NCBI GenBank assembly: GCA_002900995.3
Contig: CM035313.1
Coordinates: 62,001 to 126,000 of the forward strand
Direction of reading: 5' to 3'
Origin: Ganoderma boninense
Lineage: Eukaryota; Basidiomycota; Agaricomycetes; Polyporales; Polyporaceae
DNA length: 64,000 nt
Part shown: one piece after another, positions 22,354 to 31,459 of the stretch
Position numbering within the stretch: the first letter of the stretch is position 1
How the letters are laid out: the number at the start of each line of letters is the position of its first letter
Translations under genes and position numbers: made by a program
The notes under the pieces: model-generated
Databases searched by the model: none
What the model was told of the DNA's origin: nothing
Seen by the model: the letters and a program-made list of their open reading frames with translations, nothing else

Positions 22354-25300
22354 TCATGGACTGTTCAAGGTCATGCAGTGTTGGGCGGTATGGCCTGAAC
22401 TGAGCATAGAACTGCTCTCTACAGCATTGTTTTCACCTAGATCCAGAGACTTGTCTGAATCTGGTGACTTGGGCCTTTCTATTCTTGCTGCTTGCATGCG
22501 CTCTGTCTCATGTGGAAAATATACCATGTGAAGGATGCCATGTCCCTCCTGGTATTTCCCATTGATCTTGAGCAAAACATTACGCAGCAAGAATGTTTCT
22601 TGATCACTGGTTATTTGAAGGGTGGTTTTTGTAGCACAATCAACCTGATCCACTTCAAATGGCTCTATCAGCTCAAGCTTTGGTCGAGGTACCCTTAGGT
22701 TTCGACTAGCTTTGTCTGCATAGAGCTTGAGCAAGCGTTGGTACAGCCTGTTTTCTGTGTTGACCTTGCTCGGCAGAGGGTCATCTCCATATGGTTCTCC
22801 AGTATCTTCATCAGGCTTCCATGGGTCTTGTCCAATATTTTTCTGTGTAATGTCTAGGTCTAGTCCATTATTGGGCTGCTCCATGGTTATTCCACAGAGG
22901 CATGAAGCTGGCATAGTTGCATACTCAAGTTGTTTCTTGACAGTATGCGGTATATGTGTTGTCATAGGCAGCTGACTTGGTCTTTCTGGAGACCGGACTT
23001 GGATGTCTATCCCGTCAGCTGTATGCTCAAGCTTCAACTGGTTTGCCCGTTGCCATGGACATCCTAGAATTCCAGGAACCTTGAGTCCTTTAATAATATG
23101 GAACTTGGTTAAAGTCCATACTATGTTGAACTCAATAGTTGTTTCCCAGACTCCTAGACACTGCAACTGCTGTCCGGTTACTCCCATAATTTTACAGGAG
23201 TTACTTGTATCACAGGATTTTTCACATAAAAGTTCCCATAGCTTGGCACTGATGCAGTTTATTTCTGATCCAGTGTCAAGGACAAATGGTACTTGTGCGC
23301 CTTCTATGTGAATATCCAGAGTGATAACTGGACATCGGACCGAATTACTATTGGTAATAATTGGTCCGGCTACTATGTTGGGTTCCTCTTCTAGCTCTGA
23401 AGCTAGGTGACAGACCATTGGCTCTTTTGAAGTGTTATTGCACTCCAATAGCTTTGCCAAATTGTCTTCACTATATGGGAACACTTGTACCACTGCATGG
23501 CCATAGTAGCTCTCCTTTTTATTGAAGATTTTTGCATCTCTCAATAAAAAGGTATATCCATCAACTGGTGATAGGACTCCTGAAAATTCAAGAGATGCAT
23601 CTGTCAGGATTGTGCATGGTCCTGACTTGATGGCAGGCATCTCTGGAATTTCTTGTTGAAGTCTATCTTTTATGATGTGATATGTCCTCTTCTCGTAGAT
23701 TGTGTCTTCATCAGGCAAGTAGTCCCATGGCTCTTGTTGCAAGAACATGTCTATCTCATCTTCAACACTATCTTCAGTGTTGGATGAGGTACAGGAGCTA
23801 GTGCGCTGAAGACATAATAGGTCCTGTGCTGATGCAGCATCATTGCTATTTATGTCTTGCATACTTGCACTAGTGTCTTCACTGTCAATATCCATTAGCT
23901 CATCTTGTGAGCTTTGGATAATATCTCTACCCTGGCTGAGTGCAGTAGAGCTATTGACAGTGGATGGATCAGGATTTATGGCTGCATCCTGTCCTGTATA
24001 GACTTCTGCTTTATCAGCAGACCATTCTGCAACAACGCCAAACACCTCGCTTTCTGGTAAAAGCGATGGTGGACCAGATCCTACAGGGCGAATATAGGCT
24101 TCTGGTACTCTGAGGCGTGACCGGCTGACTCCATCATCATTGGGAAAAGTGAGGAAGGTGCCTTCTTCCCTCTCTTCAATTCCAATGTGATGTTCTCTTT
24201 GCCACGGTCGGCCTAATACCCCAGTAAATGCAGGACTCGTAGAGACATATGCATCAACTGGTGTATAGATGGGACCAATCTTTAGAGGAATTTCCTGTAC
24301 CAAGCCTAGTAACTTGGAAGATCCTCCATTGGCATCCCGCATCGTTACTGCTTCAGCCGGATTTATGACAAGCCCCTCGAACATGTCATAAACTCTCTGG
24401 CTGATAATATTTAGCTCTGACCCAGTATCCACAATGAAGTCAATGGGTGTATCCTTGTACTTCATCTCTATGTGGATTAAAGAGTCTTGCTTGTTCTTCG
24501 TCACCAAGTTCGAAGTGATAGGCTGCCCAAGGTCTACTTTTTTAACCTTGATTGCATCTTGCAAGCAGGCCGATACCTCCTTCGATGATCCGACTATCTC
24601 CCGGATTGGAAGTGTCACAGGCGTGTCTAGAATTTTGTCTAGGACAACACCAGGATCCACATCCTTGCTAATCTGGGATGTTTTGCTTGCCGGACGTGGC
24701 TTCTCCACTGCATGAGCTCCAGTAGCTGCTGGCTTAGCAGGCTTTGATACAGGTGTGCTGTCAAACATTTCTGTATCCTTGTCTGGATTAAATGCTCTTT
24801 GGTGGGTTTCCACTGGACTTGGATTTATAGTTGGAAATGAGGGAGGAGAATAGGCATGTTTATATCCTGAAACAGCCTCTTTTCTCCGACCCTTGTCCTG
24901 AGCTGCAACTCGAGATGCTTGGGGTCCTCCTGATGTCTGTTTCCGGTATGACCGAGTCTCACGCTGACTGCGTTCAACTGGGTATACCATGACATCTGCA
25001 TACTGATCATCATTCTCTTGACTTTCATCAAGTGTTTGATGACAAGTTATCAAGTGGACTTCAGGGTGCATACGCTTAATAGCTTGTACTAGCGTTTCAC
25101 CTGGCTCGTGATGAATAATTGCACCGTCTGGGTGAATGTATCGACCACGGTAGTCCTTCAGCACAATGCGCTGATTGAGGAGGTCTTGCATCTGGAAACA
25201 GTCTCTTAGGACATGCCCAGGCTCACCACATCCGTAGCATCCACTTGGCCTTCCCATTGGTGGCTCTCGCTGAGAGAGAAACCTGTTTGGGTTTTGCCGT

Positions 25301-26397
25301 GAGATGTGTGGTGGCATATCTCTTCTTGCCTCATGAGAGGGCATTTGAGATACTTTGTTAACCATAGGCTTGCGAAGACAGTCAGCAGCCAGAGGATTCA
25401 ATCTGCAAGCTTTCATATACATGATGCCATACTTCGGGTCATCAAGTGATAGAGCTTGCATGCGCTCTACTAGCTTGTCAAATTCATCCTCGCTGCTATT
25501 CTGTGGCTTGTCTCGCTGCCTTACTGGTACTTCACGTTTCTGGTCCTGCCTTTGCATAGACCTTCTCGACTGATGGTGAGTGGCAGGTACTCTCTGCTCC
25601 TCCTCATCATCATCACCATTGTCATCAGGTGATATAAATCGAGTTACTCGCTTTTGCTTCTTTTTCTGCAAAGAAGCTGGAAACTGCCTATTATCTTCCT
25701 CATCCAAATTATGCCAGTAATCGATATCTGAGCTGAGTCGCTCAGTATCAAACCGCTGTATGCCCAGAATAGCCTCTGCAGCTTTAGAGATATTCTCTGG
25801 CAAAAACGGCTCTGACATATCATGATTTGGATCTTCAAGAAGAATTCGGCTTTCCAAGCGAGCTCGGAAACGTGGGTGCAGACCAATCCACATGTAGTAG
25901 GCGTAGTCATCATCACTGAGCTTGTTTTGGCCTCGCAGCCACCCAGCTATGCGGATAAAGTTCCGCTGATACTTGCGCCAATCTTCTAGCTCGTGGATTT
26001 GCTGCCTCTGTGACTGCATAACCAGAGTCTCTAGGTCCTTGACACGGAACCGTTTAGACTGCAGGTCTGCATTCCAGAATCTCCGGATGTCTGATTTGAG
26101 CTTTTCCCAGTCTCCATCCTGGTAAGCCTTGAACCCTTCTATTGTTTCTCGGACTATGCGTCCACAATAGTCGGTTACCATATTACACCGTTCCTGATCT
26201 GTCAGGTGGTGGGACACAGCTAGGCGCTCAAACCGACGTATGAATAACTCAACATCTGCAGAGTCTCCTCTGAATGTTGGTGGAGCAAGCTTTCCTCCCT
26301 CAATTGGCATATCCATGATTGACCTCATGGACCCAAAAGTTGAGAGATCACTTGCTGCAAGTGGACTGTGCGTCCCGTCTCTGTGCACTTCACACAT
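22354..26397 (-). CDS. Retroelement 1 Gag-protease polyprotein with two retropepsin motifs
   Basis: 1,347 residues. The N-terminal ~200 residues are a retrotransposon Gag capsid domain (FIRRFERLAVSHHLT..WNADLQSKRF). A CCHC zinc knuckle (CYGCGEPGHVLRDC) is near residue 386. An aspartic-protease active site FIVDTGSELNIIS lies near residue 655, and a second one, FVLDTGSEINCIS, near residue 1,037, each followed by a glycine-rich retropepsin-like segment (LGRPW, LGCPW). The ATG at 26,397 is the first after the 5' LTR leader and fits the Gag start. Two protease domains in one Gag are unusual for Ty3/gypsy, where a single retropepsin is the rule. Confidence 0.9.
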   Translation of the reverse strand: MCEVHRDGTHSPLAASDLSTFGSMRSIMDMPIEGGKLAPPTFRGDSADVELFIRRFERLAVSHHLTDQERCNMVTDYCGRIVRETIEGFKAYQDGDWEKLKSDIRRFWNADLQSKRFRVKDLETLVMQSQRQQIHELEDWRKYQRNFIRIAGWLRGQNKLSDDDYAYYMWIGLHPRFRARLESRILLEDPNHDMSEPFLPENISKAAEAILGIQRFDTERLSSDIDYWHNLDEEDNRQFPASLQKKKQKRVTRFISPDDNGDDDEEEQRVPATHHQSRRSMQRQDQKREVPVRQRDKPQNSSEDEFDKLVERMQALSLDDPKYGIMYMKACRLNPLAADCLRKPMVNKVSQMPSHEARRDMPPHISRQNPNRFLSQREPPMGRPSGCYGCGEPGHVLRDCFQMQDLLNQRIVLKDYRGRYIHPDGAIIHHEPGETLVQAIKRMHPEVHLITCHQTLDESQENDDQYADVMVYPVERSQRETRSYRKQTSGGPQASRVAAQDKGRRKEAVSGYKHAYSPPSFPTINPSPVETHQRAFNPDKDTEMFDSTPVSKPAKPAATGAHAVEKPRPASKTSQISKDVDPGVVLDKILDTPVTLPIREIVGSSKEVSACLQDAIKVKKVDLGQPITSNLVTKNKQDSLIHIEMKYKDTPIDFIVDTGSELNIISQRVYDMFEGLVINPAEAVTMRDANGGSSKLLGLVQEIPLKIGPIYTPVDAYVSTSPAFTGVLGRPWQREHHIGIEEREEGTFLTFPNDDGVSRSRLRVPEAYIRPVGSGPPSLLPESEVFGVVAEWSADKAEVYTGQDAAINPDPSTVNSSTALSQGRDIIQSSQDELMDIDSEDTSASMQDINSNDAASAQDLLCLQRTSSCTSSNTEDSVEDEIDMFLQQEPWDYLPDEDTIYEKRTYHIIKDRLQQEIPEMPAIKSGPCTILTDASLEFSGVLSPVDGYTFLLRDAKIFNKKESYYGHAVVQVFPYSEDNLAKLLECNNTSKEPMVCHLASELEEEPNIVAGPIITNSNSVRCPVITLDIHIEGAQVPFVLDTGSEINCISAKLWELLCEKSCDTSNSCKIMGVTGQQLQCLGVWETTIEFNIVWTLTKFHIIKGLKVPGILGCPWQRANQLKLEHTADGIDIQVRSPERPSQLPMTTHIPHTVKKQLEYATMPASCLCGITMEQPNNGLDLDITQKNIGQDPWKPDEDTGEPYGDDPLPSKVNTENRLYQRLLKLYADKASRNLRVPRPKLELIEPFEVDQVDCATKTTLQITSDQETFLLRNVLLKINGKYQEGHGILHMVYFPHETERMQAARIERPKSPDSDKSLDLGENNAVESSSMLSSGHTAQHCMTLNSP

Positions 26398-26457
26398 ATC
26401 TTATGTGCTTCTGATAGTGCAGGCTTGATAGGTCTCTTCTTGTCTTGATATCCCCCT

Positions 26458-26471
26458 CGCGGTGGGCTCCA
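26458..26471 (-). other. Candidate primer-binding site of retroelement 1
   Basis: Minus strand TGGAGCCCACCGCG begins two bases after the 5' LTR end (CGACA-TC-TGG). TGG start and position fit a tRNA-primed site; the matching tRNA was not identified. Unlike elements 2 and 3, no complementary copy was seen near the transcript start. Confidence 0.5.
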
Positions 26472-27293
26472 GATGTCGAACGGGGGATCGTGCGTTGGTG
26501 TATGTTTGGGGTGGATGGATGGATGGATAGGTGGTTGGTTTATTGGTGGGCTCCAGTTGTGTTGGTGGTTTGAGGTACCCAAGCAACGCACTGCCACAAG
26601 GTGTATGGGTTTTCCAGGTTTTCCGAAATTGACCTCGTCGAGTTCTTGGTGAGGAAGGAAAGACAGAAACCTTGGGTTGCCTGCTGCGTTTCTTGAAGCT
26701 GGGTTCGAAGATGTGAAGTGCTACCTATTTGCTGGTAGGGCACTGCTTGAACGGACAGAGTTTCCCCCTATACGTAGTGGGTGCTGTGTCTGTCCTCTCG
26801 TCCGGTACGTGTGTGTCTGTCGGAGACACCTGGTTGGAGTATCTCTCGGTAGATACTCTGCTTTTGGTATGAAACAAGCCTTTGCTGTTTCAAACCACTG
26901 GGTGAGCAGCTGCTTGACGGCTTCAAGCTACTGTCTGCTCCGTGTTGATCTGATCCGGTTGATCAGATCCTTGGTGATCTAGTCTGGTTGACCAGATCCT
27001 TGTAATCTAGTCCAGTTGACTAGATTCTTGTGATCTAGTCCGGTTGACTAGATCCTTGTGTAGTTTGGTCCGTTGACCAGTGACTACTCTAGTGTGGCAC
27101 TTGCTCAGGCAACTGTTTGCCTCCAGTGCAGGACACTAGCTTCAACAAGCCTTCTTGCTTGTTGGCTGCCGACCTGACCCTTATTGATCTGGCTGATCAA
27201 TAGGTGGATGTCAAGCTGAGTGGGGTAGTGGAAAGCTGAGAGACTGGTGGGTGGTGATTGCTTGATCCTCCTCTGGGGCCATTTTCAGTCCAG

Positions 27294-27301
27294 TATTTAT
27301 A
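27294..27301 (-). promoter_or_regulatory. TATA box of retroelement 1
   Basis: TATAAATA on the minus strand, 80-430 bp downstream of the heat-shock arrays and about 0.9 kb before the Gag start. It is conserved in the other LTR at 13,102-13,109. Confidence 0.65.
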
Positions 27302-27381
27302 CTGTCCTGAAGAGCTTCCAGAGACTTCTAAGTACATGACAAATGGCTCTTGATGAGATTACAAATCACTGTTCCATATCA

Positions 27382-27726
27382 TTCTAGAAGCTTCTATGCT
27401 CTTCCGGTCTTCTCTAAGACCTTTCCGGCATGTTCCGGTTGTTTCTATGCCCTTCTTGAGCTTTCCAGATCCTTCTTTTCTGGAATGTTCCAGTGTCTCC
27501 TGGCATCTCCTAGATAGTTCTCAAGCCTTGTGGAATGTTCTGGACTGTTCCAGAAATTTCCATCCCCATCTAGAGTGCAGAATATTCCGGAATGTTCTAG
27601 AGCCTTGTGGAGTATTCTGGCTTGTTCTAGAAGTTTCCATCTGCTTCTAGGACACAATACACTTCCAGTATGTTCTTAGAACTTTGTAGATTGTTCTAGA
27701 ACCTTCTGGAATGTTCCGGAAACTTC
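27382..27726 (-). promoter_or_regulatory. Heat-shock-element arrays of the promoter LTR
   Basis: 27,382-27,394 has three perfect units. 27,533-27,560 has six units, one imperfect. 27,580-27,597 has four perfect units. 27,610-27,637 has seven units, two imperfect. 27,694-27,726 has seven perfect in-phase units (TTC-GAA-TTC-GAA-TTC-GAA-TTC). They lie upstream of TATAAATA at 27,301-27,294. Three units suffice to bind an HSF trimer, so the long array could bind two or more. Confidence 0.85.
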
Positions 27727-28107
27727 CAGTCACCTCTAGGATGCTTCAGCAGCTTCCAGAAGACCCTACATGTTTCGGGCTTCTTCTAGTGCTTGTTATA
27801 AGCATCTGAGACCTTTTGGTGTCCCCATATTTTGTCTGGTGGACTATTCCAGGTTTGCCCCTTCTTGTGGCAAGAGACAGCAGATAGAGAACATAGCTGA
27901 GAGTAAGAGTTTTGGTTGTAGATGAGGTGATATTGAGCCAGTTAATACCGTTCTGGAATTTTAGACAGTATGTCTGCATGGGAATAAGCCAATGCCACAA
28001 CTCTTTTGTTGGGTGGCCTTGCCACAGGACATGTGGGTTTGAGCTTTTCCTATAGTTTGCTTTGGTAGAAGCCCTGTCCATGTGCCAATCCCTTTTGGTG
28101 CATGACA

Positions 28108-29753
28108 ACGCGAAGCACGACCGACTCATATTCCACTAGACTGGTGACGATTTCACGTGGTCGTGCGTTTGACTAGGATTGACGAATGGTATTCCCAGGG
28201 GGAAAGCGAGCACAAGGTATCTAAGTCACGATATCAGCGAACGAGTGGGAAGGATGTGGCTCGCGCACTGACGAAGGTCGAACGGAGGCAAAGAACCATC
28301 CAAGCTATATGGAACACACTCTCCCCCTCACTTCTAATGCTCAACTCACGGCGACGGATACGAGCGAGGAAGGCGAAGAAACTCGATCCTATGTTCGCCC
28401 CAAAGACGCAATACCTCATAGGCGAGAATGAAAGTTCTCCGGTCGATATCCCACTTTTCCTCTCCCGAAATCACGGAGATCCAGCGATGAAAGTACGTAC
28501 TCGAACTTCTCTTGTGGCCTGGTTGTTCACGGCGTTGCATCTTCGTCAGGACTTTCTCCCTAAACTCCGTTCACATCTCCTACCCCGCATCGTCAATCTA
28601 CTAAGGGAAGAGCGGAATTCACACCCCGACATCGTTTACCCTGTCCAGTGGATGCCTGGCACTGCAGATGATGTTGAAGGCACCGTGTCTATCCATCACG
28701 AGCGCATTTATCACCACAAACAGGTACGAGCATCGCAGTAGGCCTCTGTCGTGTCTTGTCCGCAGCTGATCCGAATGATCACGCAGGTGTGGTTCAACTA
28801 CACGATGTACGACGTGCATCGAGGTCGCGACATCATCAACTGCGGCACGCCTCATCACAACATCATGCTCCTGTCGTCCACAACTACAGACAGCGACGCT
28901 GAATCAACGAGTAGATTCCTCTACGCTCGTGTCCTCGGAGCGTACCACGCGAACGTGTTGTATATGGGCCCGGGTATGCTGGATTACAAATCGCGGCGTC
29001 TTGATTTCCTTTGGGTGAGATGGTATGAAGTTCAGCGCGGTGGAACGGCCTCTTGGCGGAACTCAGAACTTCCAATGGTTTCGTTTCCCGCGCTAGCATC
29101 GGACTCTGCGTTCGGCTTCATTGATCCCTCCGATGTCCTGCGAGCCTGTCACATCATACCGGCGTTCGCTCGAGGTTCAGCGCATGCAGACGGCGTAGGT
29201 CTGTCGCTCCGAGCACGAGATGGGGATGACTATAACGCTTATTATGTCGGATGGTACGTTGTTTGGCCCCACATACAGACCTGAGAGACTTACATTCAAC
29301 CCCGCACAATAGCTTTTCTGAACGAGACTTGCTCATGAGGTACCATTGGGGGATGGGTGTTGGTCATATCCACGCCCACGGCCTTGCTGAGGCAGAATCG
29401 CTTACACCTGTCAGCGTCCTTTTGGCTGAGGCTGAGGCGGAGGCGGACACAAACACCGGTTAGTAACTTGCCTTGTAACACACCGTCGCTGCCGAACTGA
29501 TCAAGGTCCTCCTATGACGATCTTTGCAGACGCCGGGTCCAACAGCGAGTCGACGAATGAACTAGCTGCGAACAAAACCTGTCACGATGAAGCAGGCAGT
29601 GGACTCGGTTGCGAAGATCTTGGCTTGGATATCGATATCGACAACGATGACGATGATCTCGAGGTAGAGGGCGAAGTGGACGACGATGAAAATGGTGGAG
29701 AAGTACCAGAGATCGACGATGAGCTAGATGACAATCAATATCCTGGGTTATGA
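28108..29753 (+). pseudogene. Plavaka-type transposon gene, 3' part only
   Basis: Four exons can be read: 28,157(or earlier)-28,723, 28,766-29,253, 29,313-29,458 and 29,530-29,753. Introns are 42, 59 and 71 nt with GTACGA, GTACGT and GTTAGT donors, in phase. The product (about 474 residues visible) has the C-terminal signature of Agaricomycete Plavaka transposon proteins: YSQGESEHKVSKSRY, FNYTMYD, FLYARVLGAYHANV, DFLWVRWY, AFGFIDPSDVLRACHIIPAF, and RDLLMRY..GVGH, then an acidic tail. The N-terminal DDE-bearing part is missing because the frame starts at the LTR edge (28,107) and does not resume left of the element. It is therefore non-functional. Confidence 0.8.
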
Positions 29754-30646
29754 ATCCCATCCTCCACGGCCATCCATTTTCTCTATCCCTCCAGAGCCTA
29801 ATCACTTGTCACTGCAGCTCTTCGTCCTCTCTTCTGCTTCTCCGTCGGTGCACGCCGTTTCCGCGTCTCGTCGTGCTCGTCTCATCGCCTAGTTCTTCTG
29901 CGACATATCTCCCAAGCTCTATAATGTAGCAATCGTTCAGCAATCATTTCCACCTCCTCTCTGCGTCACACCCGAGCCTCTGTTCTCATACCCTTCTCTT
30001 CGCGTGCAGCTCCCCTTTTAGTGTCTTCCGCCCACGGTATGTCTGAAGGAGGTCTGCCCTGGCTCATAAGGTAACGTTCTCGAACAAATCTAGTATGTTA
30101 GGTACGCCCACGGTTGTAATTCTTACCATTGACATGGTCCATTTACAGTTCATCGCCCTCCCCAATACTGATTTCAGGCCAAGCCTACCGCCTCCATATT
30201 TGAGTGCAATCCGGCCATTTGGTCCAATTCATATTCCACATCACCCCAGTGTTTTTTCAGTTTCGGAAGCTCCCACTCGGATCTCAAGTGTTCTACTCAA
30301 AATCGCTTCCATCCTGACAGGGGCAGCTTTCGCCACATTTTGATCTTCGCTGCAAAACCACCGCGGCACGTCAAGCAAGATGGATGTGTTGCGGCACATT
30401 GCACTTTCGCATCGTCACCGGGGAATTGCCGAGGCTTTACACGGCGTTTCCATTCAATTTGAGCTCGGGGACCATGCCGGTACGATGTATGGTTCAAGTC
30501 GAAATTAGTTTGCGAAGACGCCGGTTGAAAAATTTATATGCCCCACGCCGTGGTGGTTATACCGGTTATCCCCCTCCGCTTCTCCAGCTCCGAGACACCA
30601 GCGCAAGCGAAGTTCCCCCCCGATTCTCCTAGTTCCACTACCCTAC
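29754..30646. other. Intergenic; promoter region of the next gene
   Basis: No supported gene. A TATA-like TTTATATG lies about 30,531-30,538, some 110 bases before the ATG at 30,647. The region just upstream of that ATG is C/T-rich, as is common for fungal promoters. Confidence 0.4.
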
Positions 30647-31459
30647 ATGGATCCTCTGGTAACTGAGGTAGCACCCGAACGATCCACGCAAGGTCTTCGT
30701 CGCTTTCATGGTATGTCCTTTCCAGGTTCAATGGAAACATGGTTCTGAGAACGTTTACGACCTAGACGACTACTTCGAGGCGACGAGTGCTCAGACCACT
30801 TCCCCTAGGAGCTTTGCCGATCTTGCATTGAGGACGGAGACGCCATCGGAGTCTGTGCATGGAGTCGGGGAGGATAGTCTCTCCAGTGCGTCTGACACCG
30901 ATTCCGACTCCACGCAGTCGACGATCCCGGAAGGGCGGGCCAAATGCAACCCTGACGTTTATTCAGAGAAGAGGGTCAGACGTTGGGCATCAACCTTGGA
31001 CCTCCGTCCTGCAGTCCAAGCCGCTCGCGCCCGATTGGTTGAACTGCCGAGGTCGCCTCAGCTGGCACGTCACGCATCTACGGCTAGTCTCCTTCCTATT
31101 CAGCCACCACCGCTCGAGGATGGCTGTCGGGACGACAAGATCCCAGATCAGTCACCTAGGATGGATTCCGATGTCGTTGCCGAAGATGCTCAGACCGTCC
31201 TCCCCGATGCCAGCGGTCCTCTTATCGTAAGTGTCTCCGTATACCTTGAGCGGTCTCGCACCTAGCTGATTCTAAAATTAGTCCGGTTGCAGCTCTCGAT
31301 CGTCTAGCGAAAGAGCTGCGTACGAGCTCAATATATCTGTGGGAGATGTGTTCAAACTGCGCCTCTGGTGAGTACAAAAATCCTCGTTTGAGTTTCTACA
31401 GCTTATTGTGTACTCGCAGCACGAAAATCCCAACACATCTCGAGATCAAGCAACTATAG
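30647..31459 (+). CDS. Hypothetical protein, four exons
   Basis: Exons 30,647-30,658, 30,726-31,226, 31,282-31,367 and 31,420-31,459 give 212 residues in one frame, ending at TAG. Introns are 67, 55 and 52 nt with GTAACT, GTAAGT and GTGAGT donors and CAG/TAG/CAG acceptors; the second has a CTGAT branch-like site. The very short first exon (MDPL) is the least certain part. The product is Ser/Thr- and acid-rich in the first half (DSLSSASDTDSDSTQS), followed by an Arg-rich segment (EKRVRRWAST). No domain, signal peptide or membrane segment. No family recognised; probably a lineage-specific or regulatory disordered protein. Confidence 0.5.

Larger units (their letters stand above)
12270..28107 (-). 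mobile_element. Retroelement 1: Ty3/gypsy LTR retrotransposon with an internal 4.9-kb segment
   Basis: Two long direct repeats (12,270-13,917 and 26,474-28,107) bound gag-protease (26,397-22,354) and RT-RNase H-integrase (17,419-13,979), both minus. In element orientation each LTR starts TGTCATGCACC and ends CGACA. A purine tract lies just inside the 3' LTR, and a TGG-starting candidate primer site just inside the 5' LTR. The 4.9 kb between the ORFs is unlike a normal Ty3 spacer and probably includes a second insertion. The outer flanks share no 5-bp duplication, and the right flank is a Plavaka remnant cut at its edge, so the locus was rearranged after or during insertion. Confidence 0.9.
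26474..28107 (-). repeat. 5' LTR of retroelement 1
   Basis: 1,634 bp, the transcribing LTR in element orientation. Order on the minus strand: heat-shock arrays (27,726-27,382), TATAAATA (27,301-27,294), palindromic 28-bp repeats (27,083-26,947), CGACA end. It differs from the 3' LTR by scattered substitutions and small length changes, so insertion is not brand new. It abuts the truncated Plavaka gene at 28,108. Confidence 0.93.

Noticed and set aside
26460..26560. Repeated GGTGGGCTCCAG near the primer site and inside the LTR of retroelement 1, considered as self-priming
   Set aside because: The two copies are in the same orientation, not complementary, so they cannot pair as primer and template.
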